Origin: JAPOXR01 sp965214695
Lineage (GTDB): Bacteria > Pseudomonadota > Alphaproteobacteria > Rhodobacterales > Rhodobacteraceae
NCBI GenBank assembly: GCA_965214695.1
Contig: OZ243967.1
Span: forward strand, 62,001-126,000
Direction of reading: 5' to 3'
DNA: 64,000 nucleotides
The notes beneath the pieces are model-generated. The model worked only from the letters and a program-made list of their open reading frames with translations. It was not told the origin of the DNA and searched no databases. Shown here piece by piece: positions 26,335 through 35,763 of this stretch. Position numbers and translations under genes: made by a program. Numbering within the stretch: position 1 is the stretch's first letter; each line of letters opens with the position of its first letter.

Positions 26335-27201
26335 TCAGAGACCGGCCGCCAGCAGGGCGACGCTGCCGAAGATGGCCAGGATGCCGGTCAGCTGTCTCGG
26401 CGAGATCCGCTCGCTGTAGAAGATTCGGGCAAGAATTACGGTGACCATGGTGAAGGTCGAGGCGACCACGGCCGTGATCTCGTCGAACCGGCCGGTGCTG
26501 CCCAGGAGCAGGAAAAGCAGGCCCGCAGAATCGAGCAGGCCGTGGGCCACAAGGAATGGCCACCATCGGGGCGGAAGCCGCGGCATCGAGCGTGCCATCC
26601 CGGCGCAGATGACGAGGAAGGCGAGGCCGGCCAGCCGACCGAGCCAGAGCACGATCAAATCATCCGACCACCGGACCGCCTGCTGGGCCGACACGATGGC
26701 GATCGCATAGATGGCGCTTGCCGCAAATGCGAAGGCCAGGGCACTGCGTCGAGAGCGCAGGGTGCTGGCGGCTGGGACGACGCTGGCCGTCCGGTTGCCG
26801 GCAGCGACCACCATCAGGCCAACGACGATCAGCAGCATGGCCACCAACTGCACCGGGCTCGGCCGCGAGCCGGTGGCAAGGGCAAATCCCATGATGAACA
26901 GCGGGTGGGAGGCAACGATCGGCGCGGCGACGGAGACCGGACCAAGCTCCATGGCGCGGAAGAACAGCAGCAGGGCAGCGGCCATCGCCACCCCGTGCAG
27001 GCCGGCAATCCACGGGCGCTGGATGGCCAGCCCGTCGGCCGCCGGGCTCAGCAGCATGAACAGGCTGATCACCGCGGTGCTGACCAGCAACATGCCCGTA
27101 AGCGCATTTCTGGCGCCGAGGCGGCGCGAGGAGTGGCTGGCCATGAAGTCTGCCACCCCGAAGGTAGCAGCGCTCAACGCACCCATCAGTATCTGCAGCA
27201 T
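26335..27201 (-). CDS. EamA/DMT-family transporter
   Basis: This is a 288-residue integral membrane protein with about ten hydrophobic helices in two EamA repeats (first repeat around MLQILMGALSAATFGVADF and VSVAAPIVASHPLFIMGFAL, second around AFAFAASAIYAIAIVSAQQA and ITAVVASTFTMVTVILARIF). The glycine/alanine-rich ends of each repeat and the final LTGILAIFGSVALLAAGL are typical of drug/metabolite exporters. The substrate is not predictable. It ends close to but is not clearly co-transcribed with tldD. Confidence 0.87.
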   Translation of the reverse strand: MLQILMGALSAATFGVADFMASHSSRRLGARNALTGMLLVSTAVISLFMLLSPAADGLAIQRPWIAGLHGVAMAAALLLFFRAMELGPVSVAAPIVASHPLFIMGFALATGSRPSPVQLVAMLLIVVGLMVVAAGNRTASVVPAASTLRSRRSALAFAFAASAIYAIAIVSAQQAVRWSDDLIVLWLGRLAGLAFLVICAGMARSMPRLPPRWWPFLVAHGLLDSAGLLFLLLGSTGRFDEITAVVASTFTMVTVILARIFYSERISPRQLTGILAIFGSVALLAAGL

Positions 27202-27278
27202 TCAGCGGTCTCCGCCTCCGGAATGTGCCCGGATGTCCGGAGGTATGGACGGTCGCCGACCGGGCGGACCGGTCCGTC

Positions 27279-28706
27279 TCAGGATTCGGCGCCCCCAACT
27301 GTCAGCCCGCCGATGAGCACGGTCGGCAGGCCGACGCCGACCGGCACCCATTGGCCATTCTTGCCGCAACTGCCAATCCCCGGATCCAGCCGCATGTCGT
27401 TGCCGGTGGCCCGGATCTTCTTCAGGGCACTGGCGCCATCGCCGATCAGCGTTGCCCCCTTGAGCGGTGCGCCGACCTTGCCGTTCCTGACCCGGTAGGC
27501 CTCGGTACAGGAAAACACGAACTTGCCATTGGTGATGTCAACCTGGCCGCCACCGAACCCGACCGCATGAATTCCGTCCTTCATGCCGGCAACGATGTCC
27601 GCCGGATTGCCGTCACCGCCCAGCATGTAGGTGTTGGTCATCCGCGGCATGGGGCAATGGGCGTAGGATTCACGGCGGCCGTTCCCGGTTGGCGCCGATT
27701 TCATCAGCCGGGCATTCTGTCGATCCTGCATGTAGCGGACCAGGATCCCGTCCTCGATCAGCGTTGTCTTTTGTCCCGGCGTTCCTTCGTCGTCGATGGT
27801 CACCGATCCGCGTGACTCCGCCATGGTGCCATCATCCAGGACCGTGACGCCGGGCGCCGCTACCCGCTTGCCCAGCAATCCCGAGAATGCCGAGGTCCGC
27901 TTGCGGTTGAAATCGCCCTCGAGACCGTGCCCGATGGCCTCGTGCAGCAGGATGCCGGGCCAACCTGGTCCGAGCACAACCTCCAACTCTCCGGCCGGGG
28001 CAGGTTCTGCAGCCAGGCCGACCCTGGCGATGCGCAATGCCTCGTCGGCCAATGCTTTCCAGTTGCCGTTCCGGGTCAGCCTGCCCGGCCCGTGCCGACC
28101 GCCAGCCCCGGCCTGGCCGGTCTCTCTCTTGCCATCCTGCTCAAGGATGACGGACAGGTTCAACCGGCACATCGGCCTGGTATCCGACAGCAGCGTACCA
28201 TCGGGGCGCAGGATGATCACCTCCTGCAGCGAAGTGGAAAGGCTTGCCGTGGCCTGCACGACCCGGTTGTCGGAAGATCGCAGGTAGGCGTCGATTTCCC
28301 GCAGCAATTCGACCTTGTCCGGGAAGGTCGAATCGGATGAGGGGTCAACCGGCCGGTATCGGCTTGTCGTCGCCGGTTCCGGTGCCGGCGACAATGTTCC
28401 GCCGCCGCTCCTGACAGCATGGCGGACCGTGTCGGCGGCGGCGTCGAGCGCGGCCTGGTCAATCACGCTGGAATGGGCATAGCCGGCGACCTCGCCGACA
28501 ACGGCCCGCAATCCAAACCCCGAGCGCTCGTTGTAGCTGGCATTTCTCAGGCGCTGATCGTCAAGGACCAACTGCTCCGACCTGGCTCGTTCAAGGAAGA
28601 GTTCGCAGTCATCCGAGCCGGCGGATGCGTCCCCGAGAATCTGCAGCGATTTGCCGTGGTCGAGCGAATCCTCGAATGGTGCGAAGGCAGCCGGTTGTTC
28701 AGCCAT
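27279..28706 (-). CDS. tldD: metalloprotease TldD
   Basis: This is a 475-residue TldD/PmbA-family protein. The zinc-binding HExxxH motif is in LLHEAIGHGLEGD, with GLLGKRVAAPGVTVLDDGT, TLIEDGILVRYMQDRQNARL and the conserved C-terminal NTYMLGGDG and GLPTVLIGGLTVGG. TldD works with TldE/PmbA to degrade unfolded peptides and mature modified peptides such as microcins. PmbA is not in the window. The gene is transcribed away from coxB, as in many Rhodospirillales genomes. Confidence 0.95.
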   Translation of the reverse strand: MAEQPAAFAPFEDSLDHGKSLQILGDASAGSDDCELFLERARSEQLVLDDQRLRNASYNERSGFGLRAVVGEVAGYAHSSVIDQAALDAAADTVRHAVRSGGGTLSPAPEPATTSRYRPVDPSSDSTFPDKVELLREIDAYLRSSDNRVVQATASLSTSLQEVIILRPDGTLLSDTRPMCRLNLSVILEQDGKRETGQAGAGGRHGPGRLTRNGNWKALADEALRIARVGLAAEPAPAGELEVVLGPGWPGILLHEAIGHGLEGDFNRKRTSAFSGLLGKRVAAPGVTVLDDGTMAESRGSVTIDDEGTPGQKTTLIEDGILVRYMQDRQNARLMKSAPTGNGRRESYAHCPMPRMTNTYMLGGDGNPADIVAGMKDGIHAVGFGGGQVDITNGKFVFSCTEAYRVRNGKVGAPLKGATLIGDGASALKKIRATGNDMRLDPGIGSCGKNGQWVPVGVGLPTVLIGGLTVGGAES

Positions 28707-28868
28707 GATCTTCCCGCAAGGCGCAATCCAAACCCTGCCAGACAGGCTTGGCTTCTGCTTGTGATTTGCAGACTAATATGATTTGCAGGCGTCGAAAACA
28801 ACATGGTTGATGAGGGCCTGTGCATGGCAGTAAAGGCCGTGCGGAGTCTGGTGGCTGGAGCAAGGTGC

Positions 28869-29729
28869 ATGCTTGTAGACAGGATATTCCTTCCTGCCCT
28901 GTTGGGAATGTCGGCGTTTGCCGGTTCCGCATATGGCGCGGATGTCACAAAGGACCTCGAAATCATCGGTCGCCCGGACCCGGGAAGCTGGGAATTCCAG
29001 AAGGCAGTGACCGAGGTAGCGCGAGACATCATCTGGCTGGACAATATCCTGCTCGTCATCATCTCGGTGATCTGCGCCGTGGTTGTCGGGTTGCTGCTGA
29101 TTATCATCCTTCGCTACAACAGCCGCAGCAATCCAAACCCGGCCAACTTCACGCACAACACTCCGGTCGAGATTGTCTGGACAGTCATTCCGATTGTCAT
29201 CCTGGTTGGCATCGGCGCCATCTCGCTGCCGGTGCTGTTCAAGCAGCAGACAATTCCCGAAGCCGACGTCACCATCAAGGCGACCGGCAACCAGTGGTAC
29301 TGGACATATGAATATCCCGACCACGAGATCAGCTTCGACAGCTTCATGCTGGAGCGGGACCAGCTCGAGGAATTCGGCTATTCGCAGGATGAATGGCTGC
29401 TGGCAACCGATACCGCGGTGGTGATTCCGGTCGACAAGACCGTGGTCGTCTACGTAACCGCATCCGACGTGATTCATGCCTGGACGGTTCCGTCATTCGG
29501 CGTGAAGCAGGATGGTGTTCCGGGCCGGCTGGCAGGTCTCTGGTTCAAGGCAGAAGAGGAGGGCATCTATTTCGGCCAGTGTTCGGAGTTGTGCGGCAAG
29601 GACCATACCTACATGCCGATCACGGTGAAGGTGGTCGACCAGGCCACGTACGAAAAGTGGCTGGATGACGCAGTGGAGGAATATGCATCGCTGCCGCCGC
29701 CGGAGACGATCAGGATCGCATCCCGATAG
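28869..29729 (+). CDS. coxB: cytochrome c oxidase subunit II
   Basis: This is a membrane-anchored periplasmic subunit of the aa3-type oxidase that receives electrons from cytochrome c. A signal peptide (MLVDRIFLPALLGMSAFAG) and two transmembrane helices (LVIISVICAVVVGLLLIIIL; VEIVWTVIPIVILVGIGAIS) precede the cupredoxin domain. The aromatic patch GNQWYWTYEYPDH and the CuA ligands in IHAWTVPSFGVK and YFGQCSELCGKDHTYMPI are intact. I favour the ATG at 28869, preceded by GGAGCAAGG; ATGs at 28824 and 28803 are alternatives. The usual next gene, coxA for subunit I, is missing here. Confidence 0.95.
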   Translation: MLVDRIFLPALLGMSAFAGSAYGADVTKDLEIIGRPDPGSWEFQKAVTEVARDIIWLDNILLVIISVICAVVVGLLLIIILRYNSRSNPNPANFTHNTPVEIVWTVIPIVILVGIGAISLPVLFKQQTIPEADVTIKATGNQWYWTYEYPDHEISFDSFMLERDQLEEFGYSQDEWLLATDTAVVIPVDKTVVVYVTASDVIHAWTVPSFGVKQDGVPGRLAGLWFKAEEEGIYFGQCSELCGKDHTYMPITVKVVDQATYEKWLDDAVEEYASLPPPETIRIASR

Positions 29730-29774
29730 GCGGCCTTGCGGGCGGCCCGAGGTATCGACACCGGATGAAGATCA

Positions 29775-30725
29775 TTGGTTGACATTGTTGCCGGCAAGCT
29801 GACGCCCGACACGGAGATCAGTGACTGCATCAACCTGCTGAAACCGCGGGTCATGTCGCTGGCCATTTTTACTGCGGCCGTCGCCATGATCGCGGCCCCG
29901 GGCAGTATTCATCCGGTCATTGCCGTGGCATCCATCCTGTTCATTGCCATTGGGGCCGGGGCGTCCGGCGCCCTGAACATGTGGTGGGATGCCGATATCG
30001 ACCGGTTGATGCGCAGGACCAGGAATCGCCCCATACCTTCCGGCAGGGTCGAGCGTGGCGACGCGCTGATGCTGGGCGCCTGGCTCTCGGGACTCTCGGT
30101 GATCATGTTGGGGCTGACGGCCAACCTCGTGGCTGCCGGTCTGTTGGCCTTTGCCATATTTTTCTATGCGGTCATCTACACCATGCTGCTGAAACGGCGC
30201 ACGCCGCAGAACATCGTCATCGGCGGCGCTGCTGGCGCCTTGCCGCCGGTCATCGGCTGGTCGGTGGTCACCGGCGGCGTGGAGGTGCCGGCGCTGCTGA
30301 TGTTCCTGCTGATCTTTGTCTGGACACCGCCGCATTTCTGGGCGCTGGCGCTGTTTGTCGGCGACGACTACCGCAAGGCAGGCATCCCGATGCTGACGGT
30401 TGCCAAGGGCAGCCGGGCCACCCGGTTGCAGGTATTCGCCTACAGCCTGGCACTGGTGCCGGTGAGCCTGTTGCTGGCGGTCAGCGGGGCAGGCGGGCCG
30501 GTCACCATGGCCGCGGCCGTCATCTGCAATCTTGCCTTCCTGCAGGCTGGATGGGTGCTGTTGAAGAGCAGTGACCGGCGGTCCGAGATGGATGGCTGGA
30601 AGGCGGAGAGGCGGATGTTCAGGGTGTCGCTGGTCTACCTGTTTGCCATTTTCGCCGCCTTGGCGGTCGATGCCGCCCTTCGGCCTGCCCTGGCCGGGTT
30701 CTTCTCCTGGCCGCAACTGGTGTGA
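29775..30725 (+). CDS. ctaB: heme O synthase (protoheme IX farnesyltransferase)
   Basis: This UbiA-family prenyltransferase converts heme B to heme O for the oxidase. It is 316 residues with about eight transmembrane helices. The prenyl-diphosphate binding motif is ALNMWWDADIDRLMRRTRNR with RPIPSGRV after it, and a second conserved segment is TPPHFWALALFVGDDYRKAGIPML. The start appears to be TTG at 29775, since no suitable ATG is near. It follows coxB by 45 bases. Confidence 0.95.
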   Translation: MVDIVAGKLTPDTEISDCINLLKPRVMSLAIFTAAVAMIAAPGSIHPVIAVASILFIAIGAGASGALNMWWDADIDRLMRRTRNRPIPSGRVERGDALMLGAWLSGLSVIMLGLTANLVAAGLLAFAIFFYAVIYTMLLKRRTPQNIVIGGAAGALPPVIGWSVVTGGVEVPALLMFLLIFVWTPPHFWALALFVGDDYRKAGIPMLTVAKGSRATRLQVFAYSLALVPVSLLLAVSGAGGPVTMAAAVICNLAFLQAGWVLLKSSDRRSEMDGWKAERRMFRVSLVYLFAIFAALAVDAALRPALAGFFSWPQLV

Positions 30726-30729
30726 CCCG

Positions 30730-30921
30730 ATGCCGATTACCCGCCAGCACGAACTTCACGACAGGAGGGGGCGGCGCAACCTGGTGGTTGCCGGCGCCCT
30801 TGCCGGCTTCGTGCTGCTCGTGTTCGCGATTTCGGTGGTGAAGCTGTCCAGCGGCCAGTTGATGGAGGCCTTTGATCACATGATCCGCCCATCGCTGCTG
30901 GAGCAGACCGATGACGGTTGA
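30730..30921 (+). CDS. small single-span membrane protein of the cox operon (CoxF-like)
   Basis: This 63-residue frame starts at ATG 30730, five bases after the ctaB stop, and overlaps ctaG by 11 bases. It has a basic N-terminus (ITRQHELHDRRGRRN) and one helix (LVVAGALAGFVLLVFAISVV). Small membrane proteins of this type sit between ctaB and ctaG in many alphaproteobacterial oxidase operons and are thought to help assembly. The assignment rests on position and topology. Confidence 0.75.
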   Translation: MPITRQHELHDRRGRRNLVVAGALAGFVLLVFAISVVKLSSGQLMEAFDHMIRPSLLEQTDDG

Positions 30922-31564
30922 GCGCCGGAACAGGCCGACAATTGCCGAGTTCCGGGCCAGGCCGATGCCGATTGCCCGTCGGAATCGGAAATCGCTCCTG
31001 TCCCTCCTGGCCGTGGTCGGGGTGATGGGTGGCGCGGCCTGGGCGTCGGTTCCGCTCTATGACTGGTTCTGCCGGGTGACCGGTTTCGGCGGCACGCCGC
31101 TGGTGGCCGAGGCGGTCGGGGATACCGTGCTGGACCAGGTGATCACGGTCCGGTTCGACGCCTCGCTGTCCAGCGACATGCCTTGGACATTCCGCCCTTT
31201 GGAGCGTGCGATCGAGACCAGGGTCGGCGAGCAGAACCTGGCCTTCTACGAAGCACATAATCCGACCAACTCACCGGTGGCCGGATCGGCGAGCTTCAAT
31301 GTCTACCCGTTTTCGGTCGGGGCGTATTTCACCAAGATCGACTGTTTCTGCTTTGAGGAGCAGTTGCTGATGCCGGGAGAGCGGGTCGAAATGCCGGTCA
31401 GTTTCTTTGTCGATCCCGGAATTGTCGACGATGCCGAGACACGCGATCTGGGAGTCATAATCCTGTCATACACCTTCCATCGGGTCGAAGGTCCGGGTAT
31501 TCAGGACCCCGCCAATCTGGCGCAATTGGAGCCCGGCCAACCAGCAACCAGTCAGGACCTTTGA
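30911..31564 (+). CDS. ctaG: cytochrome c oxidase assembly protein CtaG/Cox11
   Basis: This 217-residue copper chaperone inserts CuB into subunit I. An N-terminal membrane anchor (LLSLLAVVGVMGGAAWASV) is followed by VPLYDWFCRVTGFGGTP, the conserved NVYPFSVGAYFTKIDCFCFEEQ with the copper-binding CFCF, and MPVSFFVDPGI. The last bases overlap the region just before coxC. All family landmarks are present. Confidence 0.95.
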   Translation: MTVERRNRPTIAEFRARPMPIARRNRKSLLSLLAVVGVMGGAAWASVPLYDWFCRVTGFGGTPLVAEAVGDTVLDQVITVRFDASLSSDMPWTFRPLERAIETRVGEQNLAFYEAHNPTNSPVAGSASFNVYPFSVGAYFTKIDCFCFEEQLLMPGERVEMPVSFFVDPGIVDDAETRDLGVIILSYTFHRVEGPGIQDPANLAQLEPGQPATSQDL

Positions 31565-31566
31565 GC

Positions 31567-32358
31567 ATGGCGCACGAAAATAATCATGACTATCACATTC
31601 TGAACCCGTCGGTCTGGCCCTTCATCGGCGCCATAGGCGGCTTCACGATGCTGTTCGGTGCGGTGCTGTTCTTTCATGATTACGGTCCCTGGATACTGCT
31701 GATCGGAGTTGCGCTGGTGGCCTACACCATGGTGGCGTGGTGGTCGGACGTGGTTACCGAATCGCAAACCGGCGACCATACGCCGGTGGTGCAGATCGGA
31801 CTTCGCTACGGTTTCATCCTGTTCATCATGTCGGAGATCATGTTCTTTTCGGTGTGGTTCTGGAATTTCTTCAAGCATGCCATGTACCCGATGGATGAGG
31901 GGGCAGGCGGGGTTTGGCCCCCGGTCGGAATCGAGACCTTCGATCCCTGGCATTTGCCATTGATCAACACCCTCATCCTGCTGGCATCGGGAGCGGCGGC
32001 GACCTGGGCGCACCACGCCATTGCCCATGAGAACAACCGCAAGGACATGGTTAACGGGCTGGTCATCGCCATCCTGCTCGGCGTGGCATTCACCGGTCTC
32101 CAGGTCTATGAATACAGCCATGCCGCCTTCGGATATTCGGGCAATATCTATGGTGCCACCTTCTTCATGGCGACCGGTTTCCACGGTGCCCACGTCATCA
32201 TCGGCACGATCTTCCTTTTTGTCTGCCTGATGCGGGCCCTCAGGGGGCATTTCACCCCGGAATCGCATGTCGGGTTCGAGGCCGCCGCCTGGTACTGGCA
32301 CTTCGTGGACGTGGTCTGGCTGTTCCTGTTCGCCGCGGTTTATATCTGGGGAGGGTGA
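31567..32358 (+). CDS. coxC: cytochrome c oxidase subunit III
   Basis: This 263-residue membrane protein has seven predicted helices. The N-terminal HDYHILNPSVWPF, the helix with SEIMFFSVWFWNFF, the conserved glutamate in GLQVYEYSHAAF, and WHFVDVVWLFLFAAVYIWGG at the end are diagnostic. I used the ATG at 31567; a TTG two codons upstream is in frame but less likely. It belongs to the coxB-ctaB-ctaG-coxC-surf1 operon. Confidence 0.96.
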   Translation: MAHENNHDYHILNPSVWPFIGAIGGFTMLFGAVLFFHDYGPWILLIGVALVAYTMVAWWSDVVTESQTGDHTPVVQIGLRYGFILFIMSEIMFFSVWFWNFFKHAMYPMDEGAGGVWPPVGIETFDPWHLPLINTLILLASGAAATWAHHAIAHENNRKDMVNGLVIAILLGVAFTGLQVYEYSHAAFGYSGNIYGATFFMATGFHGAHVIIGTIFLFVCLMRALRGHFTPESHVGFEAAAWYWHFVDVVWLFLFAAVYIWGG

Positions 32359-32398
32359 CTCCCTGCCAACCGGCCGGCAGGATGCTGCCGCAATCGCC

Positions 32399-33091
32399 AT
32401 GACAAATCGGGGACTGTCGGTGCGCAGCCTTGCCTTCGCGCTGATCCTCGGCCTCGGGGGGGTGGTGGTCCTGGTCTCCCTCGGTATCTGGCAGTTGCAC
32501 CGCCTTGAATGGAAACGGGCAGTGCTGGCCGAGATGGATGCCCGCATTCATGGCTTGCCATCCGGGCTTCCCGCCAGCCCGTCCGCCGACCGGCACAACT
32601 ATCTTGCGGTGAGTGCTGTCGGCTATCCGGCGGGCGAAGAGATCCATGTCCTGACCAGCCGCAAGGGATTTGGCCCGGGATACCGGCTGATCAGTGCATT
32701 TGCGACCGAAGGCAGGATCGTGCTCGTGGATCTGGGATTCATTGCCGAGCGATTCCGCGACGAACCGCGGGCGCAGGCCTGGGTGGAGGTCACGGGCAAT
32801 CTTCACTGGCCGCGGGAGCATGACCGCCTGTTCACCCCGGAGCCGGATGGCAAGACCTGGTTTGCAAGGAGGGTGCCGCAAATGGCGGAGGTGCTGGAAA
32901 CCGAGCCGCTGCTGATCGTTGCCCGTCAGCTCAGTGACCGGCCGGGCTACCTGCAGCCCTGGCCGGTGGCCAGCGCAGATATTCCCAACAACCACCTGCA
33001 ATATGCCATCACCTGGTTTGCCATGGCCGTTGCCTGGGCGGGGATGACAGCATATTGGCTTTGGCGTATCAGGCGGGAGCCGAAATCCTGA
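32399..33091 (+). CDS. SURF1 family cytochrome oxidase biogenesis protein
   Basis: This 230-residue protein has N- and C-terminal transmembrane helices (LAFALILGLGGVVVLVSLGIW; AITWFAMAVAWAGMTAYWLW) enclosing a periplasmic domain, the SURF1 topology. The conserved LGIWQLHRLEWK and the C-terminal NNHLQYAITWFAMA are present. SURF1 helps insert heme A into subunit I. It follows coxC by 40 bases and is followed by thrC after 12, so all are probably co-transcribed. Confidence 0.92.
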   Translation: MTNRGLSVRSLAFALILGLGGVVVLVSLGIWQLHRLEWKRAVLAEMDARIHGLPSGLPASPSADRHNYLAVSAVGYPAGEEIHVLTSRKGFGPGYRLISAFATEGRIVLVDLGFIAERFRDEPRAQAWVEVTGNLHWPREHDRLFTPEPDGKTWFARRVPQMAEVLETEPLLIVARQLSDRPGYLQPWPVASADIPNNHLQYAITWFAMAVAWAGMTAYWLWRIRREPKS

Positions 33092-33103
33092 AGGGGAAGG
33101 GCA

Positions 33104-34504
33104 GTGTCTGACATCCGGTATGTTTCAACCAGGGGAGAGGCGGCCAGCCGCGGTTTCATCGACGCCATGATGACCGGACTGGCCGAGGATGGCGGCCTGT
33201 TCGTCCCGGATCGCTGGCCGCAGCTGGACGCGGCGGCGATCTCCGATCTCTCCGGCCGGCGCTACGAGGATGTCGCGGTGGCGATCATGCGGCATTTTAC
33301 CGGTGGCGACTTTGCCGAACCGGAGTTGCAGGAGTTCGCCGAACGGGCCTATCGCGGCTTTGACCGGCAAATCCGTTGCCCGCTGGTCCAGGCAGGTGAT
33401 GGCCTGTTCCTGCTCGAGCTGTTTCACGGTCCGACGCTGGCATTCAAGGATTTTGCCATGCAGATGGTCGGGCAGATGCTTGACGCCGCCCTGGCCCGGA
33501 CCGGGGGTCGGGTGACCATTCTCGGGGCAACCAGCGGTGATACCGGCTCGGCGGCCATCGAGGCCTTCCGCGGCATGGATACGGTCGATCTGTTCGTGCT
33601 CTATCCTGAAGGCCGGGTCTCCGATATCCAGCGGCGGCAGATGACGACCGCCGACGAGCCGAACGTCCATGCGATTGCCATCGACGGGGATTTCGACGAC
33701 TGCCAGGCCCTGGTCAAGGCGTTGTTCGGCGATCACGATTTCCGCCGCCGGATGCGGCTGGCAGCAATCAATTCGATCAACTGGGCACGAATTCTCGCCC
33801 AGACCGTCTATTACTTTCATGCGGCGGTGAGCCTGGGGGCACCGGGCAGGAAAGTTGGATTTTCGGTTCCGACCGGCAATTTCGGCGATGTCTATTCGGG
33901 CTACGTGGCGGGCCGGATGGGGCTGCCGATCGACCGGCTGATCATTGCCACCAACCAGAACGACATCCTGCACCGGGCGCTTGCCGGTGGCAGCTACGAG
34001 ACCCGGCCGGTACGGGCGTCGATCAGCCCGTCCATGGACATCCAGGTCAGCTCCAATTTCGAGCGGGTCCTGTTCGAGGCCTGCGGCCGGGATGCCGGCC
34101 GGGTCAGGTCGAAGATGCAGCAGCTGAAGGCCGGGGGATTCACCATCGAGGCGGATGTGCTGGACCATTTGCGGGACATATTCCACAGCGGAAGCTGTTC
34201 CGAGCAGCAGACCATGGCCGCCATCCGGACGACCAGGAAGCGGACCGGTCTCGTGGTATGCCCGCATACCGCGGTCGGAATTGCCGTTGCCGACGAGTTG
34301 CACCGACCGCTGGAGGCACCGCTGGTGACGCTGGCGACCGCGCATCCGGCCAAGTTCCCGGAAGCGGTCGAGGAGGCGTGCGGAATTTGGCCGGAGCTGC
34401 CCGATTCGCTGGCCGATATCGGTGAGCGACCCGAACGGATCAACCGCCTGCCGAATGATCCGGAGCAAGTCATGGCGTTCGTGGCAGCGCGGTCGTCATC
34501 ATGA
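33104..34504 (+). CDS. thrC: threonine synthase
   Basis: This 466-residue PLP enzyme of fold type II converts O-phosphohomoserine to threonine. It begins with GTG at 33104 behind GGGGAAGGG. Residues YVSTRGEAASRGFIDAMMTGL are the usual N-terminus, the PLP lysine is in GPTLAFKDFAMQ, and the phosphate-binding loop ATSGDTGSAAIEAF follows. The NSINWARILAQTVYYFHA and SVPTGNFGDVYSGYVA segments are conserved. Its stop overlaps the M16 peptidase start (ATGA). Confidence 0.96.
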   Translation: MSDIRYVSTRGEAASRGFIDAMMTGLAEDGGLFVPDRWPQLDAAAISDLSGRRYEDVAVAIMRHFTGGDFAEPELQEFAERAYRGFDRQIRCPLVQAGDGLFLLELFHGPTLAFKDFAMQMVGQMLDAALARTGGRVTILGATSGDTGSAAIEAFRGMDTVDLFVLYPEGRVSDIQRRQMTTADEPNVHAIAIDGDFDDCQALVKALFGDHDFRRRMRLAAINSINWARILAQTVYYFHAAVSLGAPGRKVGFSVPTGNFGDVYSGYVAGRMGLPIDRLIIATNQNDILHRALAGGSYETRPVRASISPSMDIQVSSNFERVLFEACGRDAGRVRSKMQQLKAGGFTIEADVLDHLRDIFHSGSCSEQQTMAAIRTTRKRTGLVVCPHTAVGIAVADELHRPLEAPLVTLATAHPAKFPEAVEEACGIWPELPDSLADIGERPERINRLPNDPEQVMAFVAARSSS

Positions 34505-35763
34505 GCGCTCGGCTGACAACCCTTGCCAACGGCATGCGGGTGGCCACCGACCGGATGGACGGGTTCCGTTCGGCGGCGGTGGCGGTGCATGTGCAGGTTG
34601 GCGGCCGGCATGAAAGCGCGGTCCAGAACGGCGTGGCCCATTTTCTTGAACACATGGCGTTCAAGGGGACCAAAACGCGTTCGGCGCTGGAGATTTCGCG
34701 GACAATCGAGCATGTTGGCGGATACCTCAATGCCTGTACCGGCAAGGAATTCACCTCCTATTATGCCGGTGGGCTTGGCCAGGATGTTCCGCTGGCCATC
34801 GAGCTGATCTCGGACATCATCCTGGAATCGGAGCTGCGCCCGGAAGATATCGAACTGGAGCGTGGCGTCATCCTGAACGAGATTGGCGAATACGAGGACT
34901 CGCCATCGGATGCGCTGTTTGATGCGCTGCAGCGAACTGCCTATCCGGACCAGCCATTCGGATGGCCGATCATCGGCACCGCCGACCGTGTTGCCGCATT
35001 CAACCGGACCGACATACGCGGCTTTGTCGACGAGCATTACCGGGCCGGACGAATGATCCTGGCGGCGGCCGGCGACGTGGATCACCGGCAGGTCACGGAG
35101 TTGGCAGAGCAGCATTTCGGTCGTGCAGCGATCGGCGGGCGGACGCCGCCGGAGCCCAGCCGGTTTTCGGCGGGCCAGATCCGGATCGAGCGGGATATCG
35201 AGCAGGCCCATCTTGCACTGGCGTTCGAGGCACCGCCGCTCCTTGATCCGAGGGAGCCGGCCGCCAGGATCCTGGCGATCACCCTCGGTGGCGGTTCCTC
35301 CTCGAGGCTGTTTGCCGAGGCGCGGGAAAGACGGGGCCTGTGCTACTCGATCGGCGCCAGCATGGCGCCGAGTTCCGATACCGGCACCCTCATCATCTAT
35401 GCCAGCACCGGGCGGGACGAGTTGGCCGGCCTAGCGGAGATCTGTGTTGACGAATTGCGGAAATCGACGGAGACACTTACCGCCGGCGAAGTCGAGAAGG
35501 CCCGAAACCAGATCAGGGTCGGCATGGTCACGGCAAATGAAAACGCCATGAACCGGATCGAGCGCATGGGCGGCATGGTGGCAACATTGGGCCGGATCGA
35601 GTCGATCGACGAGACCATCGGCCGCTACGATTCGGTCACCTTGGCCGAGGTGCAGGAATTTGCCGCCGAAATTGCCGGCAAGGGCGAGGCGGCGATGGCC
35701 GTGCTCGGGCAGGTGGACAAGGCTCCGGATGTCGAGGCCCTGTTGGAGCGACTGGTGCGATGA
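34501..35763 (+). CDS. M16 family zinc peptidase (processing-peptidase-like)
   Basis: The 420-residue protein is the size of a mitochondrial processing peptidase beta-like subunit. The inverted zinc motif HxxEH is in NGVAHFLEHMAFKGT, with the distal glutamate in LERGVILNEIGEYEDSP. A glycine-rich stretch LGGGSSSRLFAEARERRGLCY lies in the C-terminal half (here quoted in part: GGGSSSRLFAE). This family is encoded next to thrC in many alphaproteobacteria. It overlaps thrC and the GNAT gene by 4 bases each, so the three are tightly coupled. Confidence 0.93.
   Translation: MSARLTTLANGMRVATDRMDGFRSAAVAVHVQVGGRHESAVQNGVAHFLEHMAFKGTKTRSALEISRTIEHVGGYLNACTGKEFTSYYAGGLGQDVPLAIELISDIILESELRPEDIELERGVILNEIGEYEDSPSDALFDALQRTAYPDQPFGWPIIGTADRVAAFNRTDIRGFVDEHYRAGRMILAAAGDVDHRQVTELAEQHFGRAAIGGRTPPEPSRFSAGQIRIERDIEQAHLALAFEAPPLLDPREPAARILAITLGGGSSSRLFAEARERRGLCYSIGASMAPSSDTGTLIIYASTGRDELAGLAEICVDELRKSTETLTAGEVEKARNQIRVGMVTANENAMNRIERMGGMVATLGRIESIDETIGRYDSVTLAEVQEFAAEIAGKGEAAMAVLGQVDKAPDVEALLERLVR

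Noticed and set aside
28773..29477. 234-codon frame antisense to coxB
   Set aside because: It is opposite coxB, whose motifs are intact, and shows histidine- and aspartate-rich composition typical of antisense frames.
31552..32547. 331-codon frame antisense to coxC and surf1
   Set aside because: It is a shadow of two clear genes and lacks any family motif.
33125..34468. 447-codon frame antisense to thrC
   Set aside because: thrC is complete and conserved on the other strand; the antisense frame has no recognisable domain.
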